Assembly (NCBI RefSeq): GCF_001411805.1
Contig: NZ_CP007213.1
Span: 2,728,001 to 2,792,000 of the forward strand
Length of the DNA: 64,000 nt
Direction of reading: 5' to 3'
Origin: Burkholderia plantarii
GTDB lineage: Bacteria; Pseudomonadota; Gammaproteobacteria; Burkholderiales; Burkholderiaceae
In this document: piece after piece, positions 26,988-36,683 of the stretch
Numbering within the stretch: the first letter of the stretch is position 1
How the letters are laid out: each line of letters starts with the position of its first letter
Notes under the pieces: generated by a model
Database searches by the model: none
What the model was told of the DNA's origin: nothing
Seen by the model: only the letters and a program-made list of their open reading frames with translations
Position numbers and translations under genes: made by a program

Positions 26988-27884
26988 TCACGCCGCCGCG
27001 GCCACGCGCGCCATCCGTGCCCGCGCCATCGCCAGGAACACCTGCACGATCGGCTTCTCCTGCTGCCACTGCGGACACACGATGAAGCCGCGAAACACGA
27101 TCTCCGGCGCGAACGGCCGGAACACGATGCGCTGCGGATTGGTCTCCTCGATCGCGAGCGGATTCACGATGCCCACGCCGAGCCCGCGCGCGACCAGCGC
27201 GCAGATGGTGGCGCCATACGGCGTCTCGATGGTCGGCACCTGATCCGCGTGGGCCTGGCGCAGCACGCGGTCGACGCTCGCGCGCGTGTCGTCGGCATAG
27301 GACGGCAGGATCAGCCGCTCGCCACGCAGGTCGGCCGCCACGATCCGCTTGCGCGAGGCGAGCGCGTGCCCGGCCGGCAGCGCGCACACGCCCGGCAGCC
27401 GGTACAGCGCGGCGCTCGTCACGCCGACCACGTCGGGCGTGGTGGTGGTGAAGCCGATGTCGCAATTCGACGACGAGGCCCAGCGCTGGATAGTGCCCTC
27501 GCTGCGCATTTCGAGCGAGACCGCCACGCGCGGATGCTCGGCGAGGAAATCGTCGATCACCGCGGGCAGGAACGACAGCGCCATGATCGGCGCCGCCACG
27601 AGCCGCAGCCGCCCGCTGCCGAACTGGCGGATCTCGCGCGCGGCCTGCCCGAGCTTCTCGAGCCCCACGAAACTGCGATCGACCTCGCGATAGAAGGCGG
27701 TGCCGGCGTCGGTGGCGCGAATCCGCCCGCCGTGGCGCACGAACAGCGCGAGCCCGGTGGCCGCCTCCAGCTCGGCGATCAGCCGGCTCACGCTCGGCTG
27801 CGAGGTGTTCATTTCCTCCGCGGCGGCCGTCATCGAGCCACGCAGCATCACCAGTCGGAAGGCCTCGATCTGCCGTTGGTTCAT
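26988..27884 (-). CDS. LysR-family regulator, OccR/NocR-like
   Basis: A 298-residue LysR protein. Its start, MNQRQIEAFRLVMLRGSMTAAAEEMNTSQPSVSRLIAELE, matches the subgroup of OccR and NocR, which control opine and arginine-related uptake genes. The ATG at 27884 is chosen because it follows AGGGGGGAACGG and begins the HTH; the frame is open another 19 codons upstream. It diverges from the FAD oxidoreductase/ABC transporter operon across 151 bp that contain a LysR-type inverted repeat. It therefore probably activates that operon when the imported amine or opine is present. Confidence 0.9.
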   Translation of the reverse strand: MNQRQIEAFRLVMLRGSMTAAAEEMNTSQPSVSRLIAELEAATGLALFVRHGGRIRATDAGTAFYREVDRSFVGLEKLGQAAREIRQFGSGRLRLVAAPIMALSFLPAVIDDFLAEHPRVAVSLEMRSEGTIQRWASSSNCDIGFTTTTPDVVGVTSAALYRLPGVCALPAGHALASRKRIVAADLRGERLILPSYADDTRASVDRVLRQAHADQVPTIETPYGATICALVARGLGVGIVNPLAIEETNPQRIVFRPFAPEIVFRGFIVCPQWQQEKPIVQVFLAMARARMARVAAAA

Positions 27885-27937
27885 CCGTTCCCCCCTCGCC
27901 CGGCGCGCCGGATTTGTCAGGATTCCATCGCAGCTTG

Positions 27938-27956
27938 CCATATCAAAATTGAATGG
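27938..27956. promoter_or_regulatory. putative LysR-binding inverted repeat
   Basis: CCAT-N11-ATGG, flanked by GCTT and AAGC, in the gap between the LysR gene and the oxidoreductase operon. It satisfies the T-N11-A rule. It lies 54 bp from the LysR start and 80 bp from the oxidoreductase start. Confidence 0.6.
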
Positions 27957-28035
27957 AAGCTGTTTTTGTCGCTATTTGACCGGATCTCGTCCACAAACCT
28001 AGACTGGTTCCAAGCTCAAGCCACGGGGAATCCAG

Positions 28036-29376
28036 ATGCGGCCCGACGCCTTGCTGTTCCATGACGCGTTCCGTCTCGCGCCGTACTGGTGGGATGCCGC
28101 GCCGCCGGAAACCGATCACGCGCCGCTGCCCGCGGCGGCCGACGTGGTGATCGTCGGCAGCGGCTACTGCGGGCTGTCCGCGGCGGCCGAGGCCGCGCGC
28201 CTCGGCCTCGCGACGGCGGTGATCGACGCGGCCGAACTCGGCGCGGGCGGCAGCACGCGCAGCGGCGGGATGGTGTCGAGCGGCCAGAAGCTCGCGCTGA
28301 CCAACGCGATCCGCGGCGTCTCGGCCGAGCGACTGCACCGGCTGATGCGCGAGTCGATCGCGAGCTTCGATTTCCTCAAGCAGCTGGTGGCCGACGAACG
28401 GCTCGACGCCGACCTGCACATCAGCGGCCGCTTCTTCGGCGCCTACACGCCCCGCCATTTCGACACGCTGCGCGCGCAGGGCGAACTGCTGCGCGAGAAG
28501 ACCGGCGTGACGGTCCACCTGATCCCGCGCGAGGCGCAGCGCGCGCTGATCGGCACCGATTACTACTATGGCGGCATCCTGATCGACGATTACGGCGGCC
28601 TGCACACCGCGAAGTATCACCGCGCGCTGCGCGCGCTCGCGCGCCGGCGCGGCGCGACGCTGCATTCGCATGCCGGCGCGCGCCGCATCGAGCGGCTCGG
28701 CGCGACCGCCGCCGGCGGCGCGCGGTTCCGCGTGCATACGGCGCGCGGCACGATCGCGGCGGCCCACGTGCTGGTGGCCACCAACGGCTACACCGGCGAC
28801 CTGCTTCCGTTCCTCGCGCGCCGCGTGCTGCCGGTGGCGAGCTACCAGATCGCCACCGAGCCGCTGCCGCCGGGCCTGATGGACGCGCTGAACCCGGGCC
28901 GCCGCATGGTCAGCGATTCGCGCCGCAACCTGTTCTACACGCGGCCCTCGCCGGACGGCACGCGCATCCTGTTCGGCTCGCGCCCGGCGATCCGCGATCT
29001 CGACGAACGCGACGCGGCGCGCCGGCTCTACGCGAAGCTCGTGTCGCTGTGGCCGGCCCTGCGCGACGTGCGGCTCACGCATGCCTGGAAGGGTTTCGTG
29101 GCAATGACCAACGACCGCCTCGCGCATCTCGGCGAAGCCGACGGCATCCACTACGCGCTCGGCTGCAACGGCAACGGCGTCGCGCTGATGACGTGGCTCG
29201 GCCAGCGCATCGCGCGGCGCATCGCCGGCGCGGCGGCCGAGGCCGGCCCGTTCGGCGAGGGCGCGTTCCCGCTCGGCGCGGCCTCGCTGGCCCGAGCGCT
29301 GGCGGTGCCGGTCGGCGCGGCGCTGTACCAGCTCGACGACTACTGGAGCGGCCGGCATCGCGCCGCGCTGGCCTGA
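28036..29376 (+). CDS. FAD-dependent amine oxidoreductase (DAO/PuuB-like)
   Basis: A 446-residue D-amino-acid-oxidase-type flavoenzyme. The dinucleotide motif is [22 protein letters not shown] at about 36-57, followed by [17 protein letters not shown], the usual SxRxxGm flavin segment. The C-terminus has [19 protein letters not shown] and [18 protein letters not shown]. These are typical of PuuB/OrdL-like gamma-glutamylputrescine or secondary-amine oxidases. It opens an operon with an amino-acid-type ABC importer and a second DAO-family enzyme, so oxidation of the imported amine, imine or opine is the likely role. No signal peptide, so cytoplasmic. The ATG at 28036 lies about 20 bp after a GGGG-rich stretch. 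Confidence 0.88.
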   Translation: MRPDALLFHDAFRLAPYWWDAAPPETDHAPLPAAADVVIVGSGYCGLSAAAEAARLGLATAVIDAAELGAGGSTRSGGMVSSGQKLALTNAIRGVSAERLHRLMRESIASFDFLKQLVADERLDADLHISGRFFGAYTPRHFDTLRAQGELLREKTGVTVHLIPREAQRALIGTDYYYGGILIDDYGGLHTAKYHRALRALARRRGATLHSHAGARRIERLGATAAGGARFRVHTARGTIAAAHVLVATNGYTGDLLPFLARRVLPVASYQIATEPLPPGLMDALNPGRRMVSDSRRNLFYTRPSPDGTRILFGSRPAIRDLDERDAARRLYAKLVSLWPALRDVRLTHAWKGFVAMTNDRLAHLGEADGIHYALGCNGNGVALMTWLGQRIARRIAGAAAEAGPFGEGAFPLGAASLARALAVPVGAALYQLDDYWSGRHRAALA

Positions 29377-29405
29377 TGTCCCGTTCCCGTTCGCAGGAGT
29401 TCGCG

Positions 29406-30131
29406 ATGATCGCAGTGCGCAAGGTTTCGAAATGGTATGGCGGGCACCGCGTGCTCGACGACTGCTCGGCCGAGGTCGGGCGCGGCGAGGTGGTGGTGAT
29501 CTGCGGGCCGTCCGGCTCCGGCAAGTCCACGCTGATCAAGTCGGTCAACGGGCTCGAATCGATCCAGCAGGGCGAGATCGTGATCGACGGGCGTCGCGTG
29601 GGCGGCAGCCCCGCGCAGCTGTCGGCGCTGCGCGCGACGGTCGGCATGGTGTTTCAGCACTTCGAACTGTTTCCGCACCTGACGGTGCGCGAGAACCTCG
29701 TGCTGGCCCAGGTGAAGGTGCTGCGGCGGCGCCGCGACGAGGCCGCCGAACGCGCGCGCACGCTGCTGCGCCGGGTCGGCCTGCATGCCCACGAGGACCG
29801 CTTTCCGGCCCAGCTGTCCGGCGGCCAGCAGCAGCGCGTGGCGATCGCGCGCGCGCTGTCGATGGACCCGGTCGCGATGCTGTTCGACGAACCCACCTCG
29901 GCGCTCGACCCGGAGATGGTCCACGAGGTACTCGACGTGATGACGGAACTCGCGCGCGACGGCATGACGATGCTGTGCGTGACCCACGAGATGGGTTTCG
30001 CGCGGCGCGTGGCCGACCGCGTCCTGTTCATGGATCGCGGCGCGATCGTCGAGGACGAAACCAGCGAGCGCTTCTTCGAGCGCCCGCGTTCCGCGCGCGC
30101 GCAGGAATTCCTGTCGCGCATCCTGCATTGA
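29406..30131 (+). CDS. polar amino-acid ABC transporter, ATP-binding protein
   Basis: A 241-residue GlnQ/HisP-type ATPase. Walker A is GPSGSGKST, the Q-loop is [13 protein letters not shown], the signature is [15 protein letters not shown], Walker B is [13 protein letters not shown], and the switch His is in [15 protein letters not shown]. The ATG at 29406 is preceded by CAGGAG. It belongs to the same transcript as the binding protein and permease that follow. The subfamily (PAAT) imports amino acids and opines. Confidence 0.94.
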   Translation: MIAVRKVSKWYGGHRVLDDCSAEVGRGEVVVICGPSGSGKSTLIKSVNGLESIQQGEIVIDGRRVGGSPAQLSALRATVGMVFQHFELFPHLTVRENLVLAQVKVLRRRRDEAAERARTLLRRVGLHAHEDRFPAQLSGGQQQRVAIARALSMDPVAMLFDEPTSALDPEMVHEVLDVMTELARDGMTMLCVTHEMGFARRVADRVLFMDRGAIVEDETSERFFERPRSARAQEFLSRILH

Positions 30132-30212
30132 AGCGGGCGCCGCCCGCGCCGTCGCCCGCCAGTCTCACCCGCCGCCTCACCCGCGTCTGACCCGATCCGA
30201 AGGAGTTCCGCC

Positions 30213-31049
30213 ATGCGTTTCCGCCAGTTCCTCCGTGCCGTCGCCGTTGCCGTGCCGCTGTCCGTCGCGGCTGCCTTCACGGCGTTTTCCGCCGCGCCCG
30301 CGTTCGCCGACGATCTCGGCACGCTGGCCCCGGGCAAGCTGATCGCGGGCGTGGACGCGAACAACAAGCCGTATTCCTACGTCGACAACGGCAGGATGAC
30401 GGGCTTCGACGTCGAGCTGCTGCGCGCGATCGGCGCGAAGCTCGGCCTGCAGGTCGAGTTCCGCGCGCAGGACTTCGCCAGCATGCTGCCCGGCGTGGCG
30501 AACCGCCAGCTCGACGTGGCCGCCGGCTCGATCTCGATCACCACCGACCGGCTCAAGATGGTCGACTTCTCCGAAGGCTACCTGACCGGCCTGCTCAGCG
30601 TGGCGACGCTGCCGGACAGCCCGATCACGGCGGACCTCTCGACCGTCAAGGGCAAGCGGATCGGCGTGGTGCAAGGGACCATCGAGGACACCTACGCCGC
30701 CACCTACATCCCCGGCGCGCAGGTGGTGCGCTTCCCGAACCTGAACGCCGGCTTCCTGCAACTGCGGTCCAGATACATCGACGGCTACTTCATCGACAAG
30801 ACGCTCGCGGTCGGCCTGCAGGCCAAGTATCCGCAGCTGAACCTGCAGGACAAGCTCGACATCTCGGCCGTCAACCTGCCGGCCGGCTTCCCGCTGCGCA
30901 AGGGCAACGCGAAGCTCGCGGCGGCGCTGAACCGCTCGATCGACGCGCTGGTGGCCGACGGCACCTGGCTCAAGCTCTACAAGCAGTTCAACCCGACCTA
31001 CCCGACGCCGGCCAGCCTGCCGCCCTACGCCATGAAGACGGGCGGCTGA
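30213..31049 (+). CDS. periplasmic amino-acid/opine-binding protein of ABC transporter
   Basis: A 278-residue solute-binding protein of the polar amino-acid (SBP_bac_3) family. A signal peptide covers about 1-32, with cleavage at AFA-DD. Domain features are GVDANNKPYSYVDNGRMTGFDVELLRAIGAKLG, DVAAGSISITTDRLKMVDFSEGYL and the hinge KRIGVVQGTIEDTYAATYIPGAQVV. AAGGAGTTCC precedes the ATG. In polar amino-acid binders an acidic residue here contacts the ligand ammonium. The exact ligand is unknown. Confidence 0.93.
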   Translation: MRFRQFLRAVAVAVPLSVAAAFTAFSAAPAFADDLGTLAPGKLIAGVDANNKPYSYVDNGRMTGFDVELLRAIGAKLGLQVEFRAQDFASMLPGVANRQLDVAAGSISITTDRLKMVDFSEGYLTGLLSVATLPDSPITADLSTVKGKRIGVVQGTIEDTYAATYIPGAQVVRFPNLNAGFLQLRSRYIDGYFIDKTLAVGLQAKYPQLNLQDKLDISAVNLPAGFPLRKGNAKLAAALNRSIDALVADGTWLKLYKQFNPTYPTPASLPPYAMKTGG

Positions 31050-31099
31050 GCCGCGCCGCCCTGCCCGCCCCGCCCGGCCACTTTCACGAGGAGTCCATC

Positions 31100-31879
31100 A
31101 TGCAGGCCTTCATCGAGAATTTCCTCGACTGGCAATTGCTGACGTCGTCGCTGCCGACGCTGCTCTACACCGGTCTCGTCAACACGCTGGTGCTGTCGGT
31201 GTTCGCCACGCTGCTCGGCATCGCCGCTGGCCTCGTGCTCGCGCTGATGGCGGTGTCGCCGGCGCGCTGGCTGACGGTGCCGGCACGCATCTACGTGGAC
31301 GTGTTCCGCGGGCTGCCGGCCGCGCTCGTGATCCTGGTGGTCGGCCAGGGGCTCGCGCCGGTCGGGCTCGCGCTGTTCGGGCCGAACCCGTACCCGCTCG
31401 CGATCGTCGCGCTCGCGCTGATCTCGTCGGCCTACATCGCGGAGATCTTCCGCTCCGGCATCCAGAGCGTCGGGCGCGGCCAGCTCTACGCGTGCCAGGC
31501 GCTCGGCATGACCTACTGGGCCGCCATGCGCTACGTGATCGTGCCGCAGGGCATCCGGCGCATCCTGCCCGCGCTCGCGAACCAGTTCATCTCGATCGTC
31601 AAGGATTCGAGCCTCGTCTATTTCCTTGGACTGCTGACCTCGCAGCGCGACCTGTTCACGATCGGCCAGAACAGCGCCGTGAACACCGCGAACCTCTCGC
31701 CGCTGGTGGCGGCCGGCGCCGTCTACCTGCTGATCACGGTGCCGCTCACGCACGCGATCAACCATCTGGACCGCTGGACCAACCGCCATGCCAATCCCGG
31801 CGCGCAGCGGCCACCCCGGGCCGCCGCGATGCGGCGCGTGGTGCGCGCGGCCGTCGCGCGCGTCGCGCCGCGCCACTGA
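31100..31879 (+). CDS. amino-acid ABC transporter permease
   Basis: A 259-residue inner-membrane permease of the HisMQ family, with about five membrane helices. The start LDWQLLTSSLPTLLYTGLVNTLVLSVFATLLG is typical, and the EAA loop for ATPase contact is visible as QALGMTYWAAMRYVIVPQGIRRILPALANQFISIVKDSSL. The C-terminal 25 residues are arginine/alanine-rich and not conserved. Only one permease gene is present, so a homodimer is expected. GAGGAG precedes the ATG at 31100. Confidence 0.93.
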   Translation: MQAFIENFLDWQLLTSSLPTLLYTGLVNTLVLSVFATLLGIAAGLVLALMAVSPARWLTVPARIYVDVFRGLPAALVILVVGQGLAPVGLALFGPNPYPLAIVALALISSAYIAEIFRSGIQSVGRGQLYACQALGMTYWAAMRYVIVPQGIRRILPALANQFISIVKDSSLVYFLGLLTSQRDLFTIGQNSAVNTANLSPLVAAGAVYLLITVPLTHAINHLDRWTNRHANPGAQRPPRAAAMRRVVRAAVARVAPRH

Positions 31880-31921
31880 GCGCCGCGTCCCGTTACTTCT
31901 GACCAGGAAACCCGATTCGAC

Positions 31922-33259
31922 ATGGGACCGACAGTCGACACCGTAGCCGACGACACCCGGCCGCCCGCGCAAGCGGACGTCGTGGTGATCGGCGGCGGCA
32001 TCATCGGCATCAGCACCGCGCTCGCGCTCGCCGACAAGGGCCTGTCCGTGGCGCTCTGCGAGAAAGGCCAGATCGCCGGCGAGCAGTCGAGCCGCAACTG
32101 GGGCTGGGTGCGCGTGACGCGCCGCGATCCGCGCGAGCTGCGCCTCGCGATCGAGAGCCTGCGGATCTGGCGCACGCTCGACGCCACGCTCGGCATCGAC
32201 ACCGGCTTTCGCCAGTGCGGCATCCTCTATATGTCCGGGGACGAGGCCGCGATCGACGACCATCGCGACTGGCTGCGCCGCGCGCGCGACGAGGCCGGCG
32301 ACACGTTCGACACGCGCGAGGTGGGCGAGCGCGAGATCGCCGCGCTGCTGCCCGGCGCCACCGTGCGATACCGCGGCGGCCTCTACACGCCCGGCGACGC
32401 GCGCGCCGAGCCGCAGAAGGCCGCGCCCGCGATCGCCAACGCGCTGCGCCGGCGCGGCGTGTCGATCCTCACGCCGTGCGCGGCGCGCGGCATCGAGACG
32501 AGCGGCGGGCGCGCGAGCGCGGTGGTGACCGAACACGGCACGATCCGCTGCTCGGCCGTGGTGGTGGCGGGCGGCGCGTGGACGCGCTATTTCTGCCGCA
32601 GCCTCGACGTGGAGCTGCCGCAGCTGCTGGTGCGCGCCTCGGTGATGCGCACCGCGCCGCTCGCGGGCGGCCCCGAGATCAGCGCGAGCAACAAGCACTT
32701 CGCGTTTCGCAAGCGCGCCGACGGCGGCTATACGATCGCGGCCGGCTTTCGCACCTGGACCGATCTCACGCCCGACGCGTTCCGGCTGTTCTTCCTCTAT
32801 CTCGAGGCGCTGAAAAGCCAGGGCGGCGCGATGCGGATCGGCATCGGCCGACGCTTCGTCGACGAACTGCGCCGCCCGCGCCGCTGGGCGCTCGACCGGC
32901 CGACCGAGTTCGAGCGCGTGCGCACGCTCGACCCCGAGCCGATCGCGCGCTACGTGGACCCGGGGCTCGCGGAGTTCCTGCGCGTGTTTCCGCATCTGGG
33001 CGCGGCACGCGTCGCGCAGCGCTGGGCCGGCTACATGGACGTGACGCCCGACGCGATTCCGGTGATCTGCGGCGTCGAACGGATCCCGGGCCTCTTCATC
33101 GGCACCGGCTTCTCGGGGCACGGCTTCGGCATCGGCCCCGGCGCGGGCCGGCTGATGGCCGACCTCGTCGCCAACGACACGCCGCTCGTCGATCCGCGCG
33201 CGTTCCGGCTGAACCGCTTCTACGACGGCACCAAGATCGTGATCGACGCCGGCTTCTGA
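31922..33259 (+). CDS. second FAD-dependent oxidoreductase (DAO family)
   Basis: A 445-residue flavoenzyme with N-terminal dinucleotide motif DVVVIGGGIIGISTALALADKG at about 20-40 and the segment GQIAGEQSSRNWGWVRVTRRDPRELRLAIESL, which is characteristic of DadA/opine-oxidase-like dehydrogenases. The C-terminal flavin loop is RIPGLFIGTGFSGHGFGIGPGAGRLMADLV. It differs from the first oxidoreductase of the operon in the SSRNWGWVR segment, so the two probably catalyse successive or alternative steps. Opine oxidases (OoxB/NoxB) have this type of chain, but the small OoxA-like and ferredoxin-like partners are not present here. The substrate is not identified. Confidence 0.87.
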   Translation: MGPTVDTVADDTRPPAQADVVVIGGGIIGISTALALADKGLSVALCEKGQIAGEQSSRNWGWVRVTRRDPRELRLAIESLRIWRTLDATLGIDTGFRQCGILYMSGDEAAIDDHRDWLRRARDEAGDTFDTREVGEREIAALLPGATVRYRGGLYTPGDARAEPQKAAPAIANALRRRGVSILTPCAARGIETSGGRASAVVTEHGTIRCSAVVVAGGAWTRYFCRSLDVELPQLLVRASVMRTAPLAGGPEISASNKHFAFRKRADGGYTIAAGFRTWTDLTPDAFRLFFLYLEALKSQGGAMRIGIGRRFVDELRRPRRWALDRPTEFERVRTLDPEPIARYVDPGLAEFLRVFPHLGAARVAQRWAGYMDVTPDAIPVICGVERIPGLFIGTGFSGHGFGIGPGAGRLMADLVANDTPLVDPRAFRLNRFYDGTKIVIDAGF

Positions 33260-33318
33260 CCCGGGCGGGGCGGCGCGCGTCCGCCCCTGCCCCCTCCCCC
33301 ACTTCACGAGGCTCTCCC

Positions 33319-34047
33319 ATGACGGACAAGGTGGCGATGATTTCGGGCGCGAATCGCGGCATCGGGCTCGCGATCGCCCATGAACTGCGACGGCGCGGCT
33401 ACCGGCTGTCGCTGGGCGTGCGCGATCCGGGCGGCCTGGGCGATACGTTTGCCGACACGTTCGCCGATGCCGGCGGCGGCGCGCCCGCCCCGGAGGTGCT
33501 GGCGACCCGCTACGAGGCGCGCGACCCCGAGGCCGCGCGCGCCTGGGTGGCCGAGACCCTCGCGCGCTTCGGCCGGATCGACGTGCTGGTCAGCAATGCC
33601 GGGATCTGCCGCCACATCACGTTCGACGACGGCACCGACGCGCTGCTCGAGGAGACGCTCGACATCAACGTCAAGGCGCCGTTCCGGCTCGTGCAGGCGG
33701 CGCTGCCGCATCTGCGCCGCGCGGGCGGCGCGCGCTTCGTGCAGATCGCGTCGCTGTCGGGCAAGCGCGTGCGCAACGCGAACGTCGGCTACCAGATGTC
33801 GAAGCACGCGGCCGTCGCGTTGACGCACGCGGTGCGCCGCGCCGGCTGGGACGACGGCCTGCGCGCGGTGGCGGTGTGCCCCGGCTTCGTCAACACCGAG
33901 ATGGCGGCCGGCATCGCCGACCTGCCCGCCGAGGCGATGACGCAGCCAGACGATATCGCCCGGCTGGTCGCGAACACCATCGAGATGCCCGATTCGGCGA
34001 GCATCGCCGAGCTGCTGGTGAACTGCCGGCACGAGGATCTGTTCTGA
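33319..34047 (+). CDS. short-chain dehydrogenase/reductase
   Basis: A 242-residue SDR. The cofactor motif is SGANRGIG at 9-16, the NAG motif is VLVSNAG, catalytic Ser is in IASLSGKR and the active-site pair is Tyr-x3-Lys in YQMSKHA. FVNTEMAAG follows, as usual. The arginine after the glycine-rich motif suggests NADP(H). It is the last gene of the amine-uptake operon, 59 bp after the second flavoenzyme, and probably reduces or oxidises an aldehyde or ketone released by the flavoenzymes. The ATG at 33319 follows CACGAGG. Confidence 0.9.
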   Translation: MTDKVAMISGANRGIGLAIAHELRRRGYRLSLGVRDPGGLGDTFADTFADAGGGAPAPEVLATRYEARDPEAARAWVAETLARFGRIDVLVSNAGICRHITFDDGTDALLEETLDINVKAPFRLVQAALPHLRRAGGARFVQIASLSGKRVRNANVGYQMSKHAAVALTHAVRRAGWDDGLRAVAVCPGFVNTEMAAGIADLPAEAMTQPDDIARLVANTIEMPDSASIAELLVNCRHEDLF

Positions 34048-34105
34048 GTCACCGTGATGCGCGGCGGGCGCGGACGGCGCCTTCATCGCGACGCCGCGGG
34101 CTACC

Positions 34106-35683
34106 TCAGGCGAAGCGCATGCCGCCCGTGTCGGTGCGGAACACGGCCACCGCGTCCTTGAGCACGCGCGTCTGGTCCTCCAGCGACAGCGCGGCGGCCG
34201 AGGCTTCCTCCACCAGCGCCGCGTTCTGCTGCGTGACCTGATCCATCTGCGCGACCGCGCGGTTGACCTGCTCGATGCCGGTCGACTGCTCGACCGAGGC
34301 GGCGGCGATCTCGCCCATCAGGTCGTTGACCTTATTGACCGACACCAGGATCTCGCCCATCACGCTGCTAGCCTGCTCGACCTGGCGCGCGCCGGCATCC
34401 ACGCGCGCGAGCGAATCGGTGATGCGCTCCTTGATCTCCCGGGCCGCGTTCGCGCTGCGCTGCGCGAGCGAGCGCACCTCGCTCGCCACCACCGCGAAGC
34501 CGCGCCCTTCCTCGCCGGCCCGCGCCGCTTCCACGGCCGCGTTCAGCGACAGGATGTTGGTCTGGAACGCGATGCTCTCGATCACGTTGGTGATGTCCGA
34601 GATCTTGCCCGACAGTTCCGAGAGCCCGCGCATGGTCGCGACCATCTCCTTCGAGGCCTGGCTGCCCTGCTCGGTCAGCGCCGCCGTGCCGTTCACGAGC
34701 TGGGTGGCCTGCTTCGCGTTGTCGGCGTTGTGGCGCACCGTGCTGGTCAGCTGCTCCATCGACGACGCGGTCTGCTGCAGCGCCGCCGCCTGCTGCTCGG
34801 TGCGCTGCGAGAGATCGGTGTTGCCGCTCGCCATCTCCTGCACCGCCGTCACGATCACGTCGCTGCCGCCCTGCACCGCGCGAACGATGCCCGACAGGCT
34901 GCCCTTCATCTCCTTCATCGCCACGAACAGCTGCCCGATCTCGTTCGACGACTCGCGCCCGGGCGCGATCGCGACCGTCAGGTCGCCGCGCGCGACGTGC
35001 TCGACCACCACCACCGCTTCCTTGAGCGGCTTCACGATCGCGCGCTCGAGCCCGACGTAGACCAGCACGATCAGCACGCACGACAGCGCGAGCAGCCCGA
35101 TCGCGACGCCGATCAGCAGCGTGCGCGCGTTGGCGTTCTGCTCCTGCAGCGCCTTGGTCTGGCTCGCGGCGACCGTGAAGAACGCCTCGCTGCTCTTGCC
35201 GAACACCATGCTGGTCTGCGTCATCGAGCCTTCGTTGGCCTCGGCGTAGGCCTTCAGGTCGCCGCTCGAGATCGCCGCGAACAGGCCGTCGATGGCGCCG
35301 GAATGCGCGCGGAACGCGTCGACCACGGTTCCGGCCGCGCCGCGCAGGTCGTCGTCGTCCTTCGGGATCTTCTCGAACGCGGCGTCGGCGGCCTTCGCCA
35401 GATCCAGGTAGCGGCGCGCGTCGGCCAGCGCGCCGTCCTTGGCCGACGAGTTCGAGCTGATCGCGATGAAGGCGCGCGACAGCGCGCTGCGGGCCTTCAG
35501 GTTGTTGATGTAGACGTCCTTGAGGTCGATCACCTGCGCGTTCAGCGTGGCAATCTTCGCGGACAGCGCGTTGTTTTCGTTGAGCGAGACGATGCCGAGC
35601 AGCGCCATGACCAGCACCAGTGTCCCGAACAGCCCCAGCACCGCAACAAAACCCGTTCTCACGGGCAGGTTCTTCAGTTTCAT
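34106..35683 (-). CDS. methyl-accepting chemotaxis protein
   Basis: A 525-residue chemoreceptor. The first membrane helix is about 9-33, a periplasmic four-helix-bundle ligand domain covers 35-185, the second helix is 189-212, and a HAMP domain follows (IVKPLKEAVVVVEHVARGDL). The cytoplasmic signalling tip is NILSLNAAVEAARAGEEGRGFAVVASEVRSLAQRSANAAREIK. There is no C-terminal CheR-binding pentapeptide (it ends GGMRFA). The ligand domain is of the Tar-like 4HB_MCP class with no recognisable pocket motif. It is convergent with the SDR gene and monocistronic. The attractant is unknown. Confidence 0.95.
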   Translation of the reverse strand: MKLKNLPVRTGFVAVLGLFGTLVLVMALLGIVSLNENNALSAKIATLNAQVIDLKDVYINNLKARSALSRAFIAISSNSSAKDGALADARRYLDLAKAADAAFEKIPKDDDDLRGAAGTVVDAFRAHSGAIDGLFAAISSGDLKAYAEANEGSMTQTSMVFGKSSEAFFTVAASQTKALQEQNANARTLLIGVAIGLLALSCVLIVLVYVGLERAIVKPLKEAVVVVEHVARGDLTVAIAPGRESSNEIGQLFVAMKEMKGSLSGIVRAVQGGSDVIVTAVQEMASGNTDLSQRTEQQAAALQQTASSMEQLTSTVRHNADNAKQATQLVNGTAALTEQGSQASKEMVATMRGLSELSGKISDITNVIESIAFQTNILSLNAAVEAARAGEEGRGFAVVASEVRSLAQRSANAAREIKERITDSLARVDAGARQVEQASSVMGEILVSVNKVNDLMGEIAAASVEQSTGIEQVNRAVAQMDQVTQQNAALVEEASAAALSLEDQTRVLKDAVAVFRTDTGGMRFA

Positions 35684-35840
35684 CCGTTTCCCTTTCGAGG
35701 TTCCCCTTCGCGGACCTGCTGGCGCCGCGAGCCTCCTGCCGCCCGTCGCGACAATCTCCGCCCGTGCATTAACGGATTGCGCCGGCGGGACTTAAGGGAT
35801 GCCGGCGTCGTTTCCTTGCCGTTGCCTTTCCGTCGGCTTA

Positions 35841-35890
35841 TCGCCGTGCCTCGCCATACCTCGCCGCGCCTCGCCGTGCCTCCGCGTTGC
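35841..35890. repeat. 10-bp imperfect tandem repeat
   Basis: Five adjoining decamers of the form TCGCC(G/A)(T/C)(G/A)CC, the last one degenerate, in the 400-bp gap between the chemoreceptor and the cytochrome gene. The gap contains no gene I can support. The repeat may affect DNA bending, or simply be slippage in GC-rich sequence. Confidence 0.7.
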
Positions 35891-36087
35891 CGAATCGCCG
35901 ACCGGATTCGCGAACAATTCGCCGATCGATGCACGGTGGCCACTGTCCGCGAGCGGTCATGACATCAGGCCGCCACACGACACGGGCAGGCGGCGCGCGG
36001 CATGGATCGGTCATTCGACCGATACCGCCGCGCCCGGCCGGCTGCGATTCTTGTCATCAGGCCATCCGCCATGCCAACGAGGTTTCC

Positions 36088-36681
36088 TTGAAGTCCATCT
36101 CCATCCATCCCGTCTGGGTCCGCGCCTTCCACTGGATCAACGCCTGCGCGGTGATCGTCATGTGCATGAGCGGCTGGCAGGTCTACGAGGCGTCCCCCCT
36201 GTTCGGCGCGCTCCATTTCCCGGCCGCCGTCACGCTCGGCGGCTGGCTCGGCGGCGCGCTGCTCTGGCACTTCGCGATGATGTGGGTGCTGGTGGCCAAC
36301 TTCGCCGCCTATCTGGCGCTCGGCGCGTTCACCGGGCGGCTGCGCCGGACCCTGCTGCCGCTGCGCCCGCGCGCGCTCGCCGCCGATTTCGGCGCGGCGC
36401 TGCGCGGCCGGCTCGGCCATGCCGCGCCGGGGCAGTACAACGCGGTGCAGAAGCTGGCCTATCTGGTCGTGATCGCTGACCTCGTGCTCGTGATCGTGTC
36501 GGGGCTGGCGGTCTGGAAGTCGGTGCAGCTGCCGGCGCTGCGGATGCTGATGGGCGGCTACGACGACGCCCGGATCGTCCACTTCGTCGCGATGAGCGTG
36601 CTGGTCGGCTTCTTCGCCATCCACGTCGCGATGGTCGCGCTGGTGCCGCGCACCTTGCTCACCATGATCCGGGGCCGCTGA
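36088..36681 (+). CDS. cytochrome b561-type membrane haem protein
   Basis: A 197-residue b-type cytochrome with four membrane helices. Likely haem-ligand histidines are in HPVWVRAFHWINAC, LLWHFAMMWVL, DARIVHFVAMS and FFAIHVAMV. I chose the TTG at 36088, preceded by ACGAGG, because it gives MKSISIHPVWVRAFHW, the normal start of such proteins; no ATG or GTG lies between it and the first helix. The stop is two bases before the next gene, a SUOX-fold molybdoenzyme, so the two form an operon in which this protein passes electrons between the quinone pool and the periplasmic partner, similar in principle to MsrQ-MsrP. Confidence 0.88.
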   Translation: MKSISIHPVWVRAFHWINACAVIVMCMSGWQVYEASPLFGALHFPAAVTLGGWLGGALLWHFAMMWVLVANFAAYLALGAFTGRLRRTLLPLRPRALAADFGAALRGRLGHAAPGQYNAVQKLAYLVVIADLVLVIVSGLAVWKSVQLPALRMLMGGYDDARIVHFVAMSVLVGFFAIHVAMVALVPRTLLTMIRGR

Positions 36682-36683
36682 CC

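Noticed and set aside
31025..33307. 760-codon minus-strand frame across the permease and flavoenzyme genes
   Set aside because: It is antisense to two clear genes and is rich in Arg, His and Ala without domains.
35684..36087. In-frame upstream extension of the cytochrome b561 gene from 35887
   Set aside because: The extension lacks conserved sequence; the TTG at 36088 with ACGAGG before it gives the normal N-terminus.
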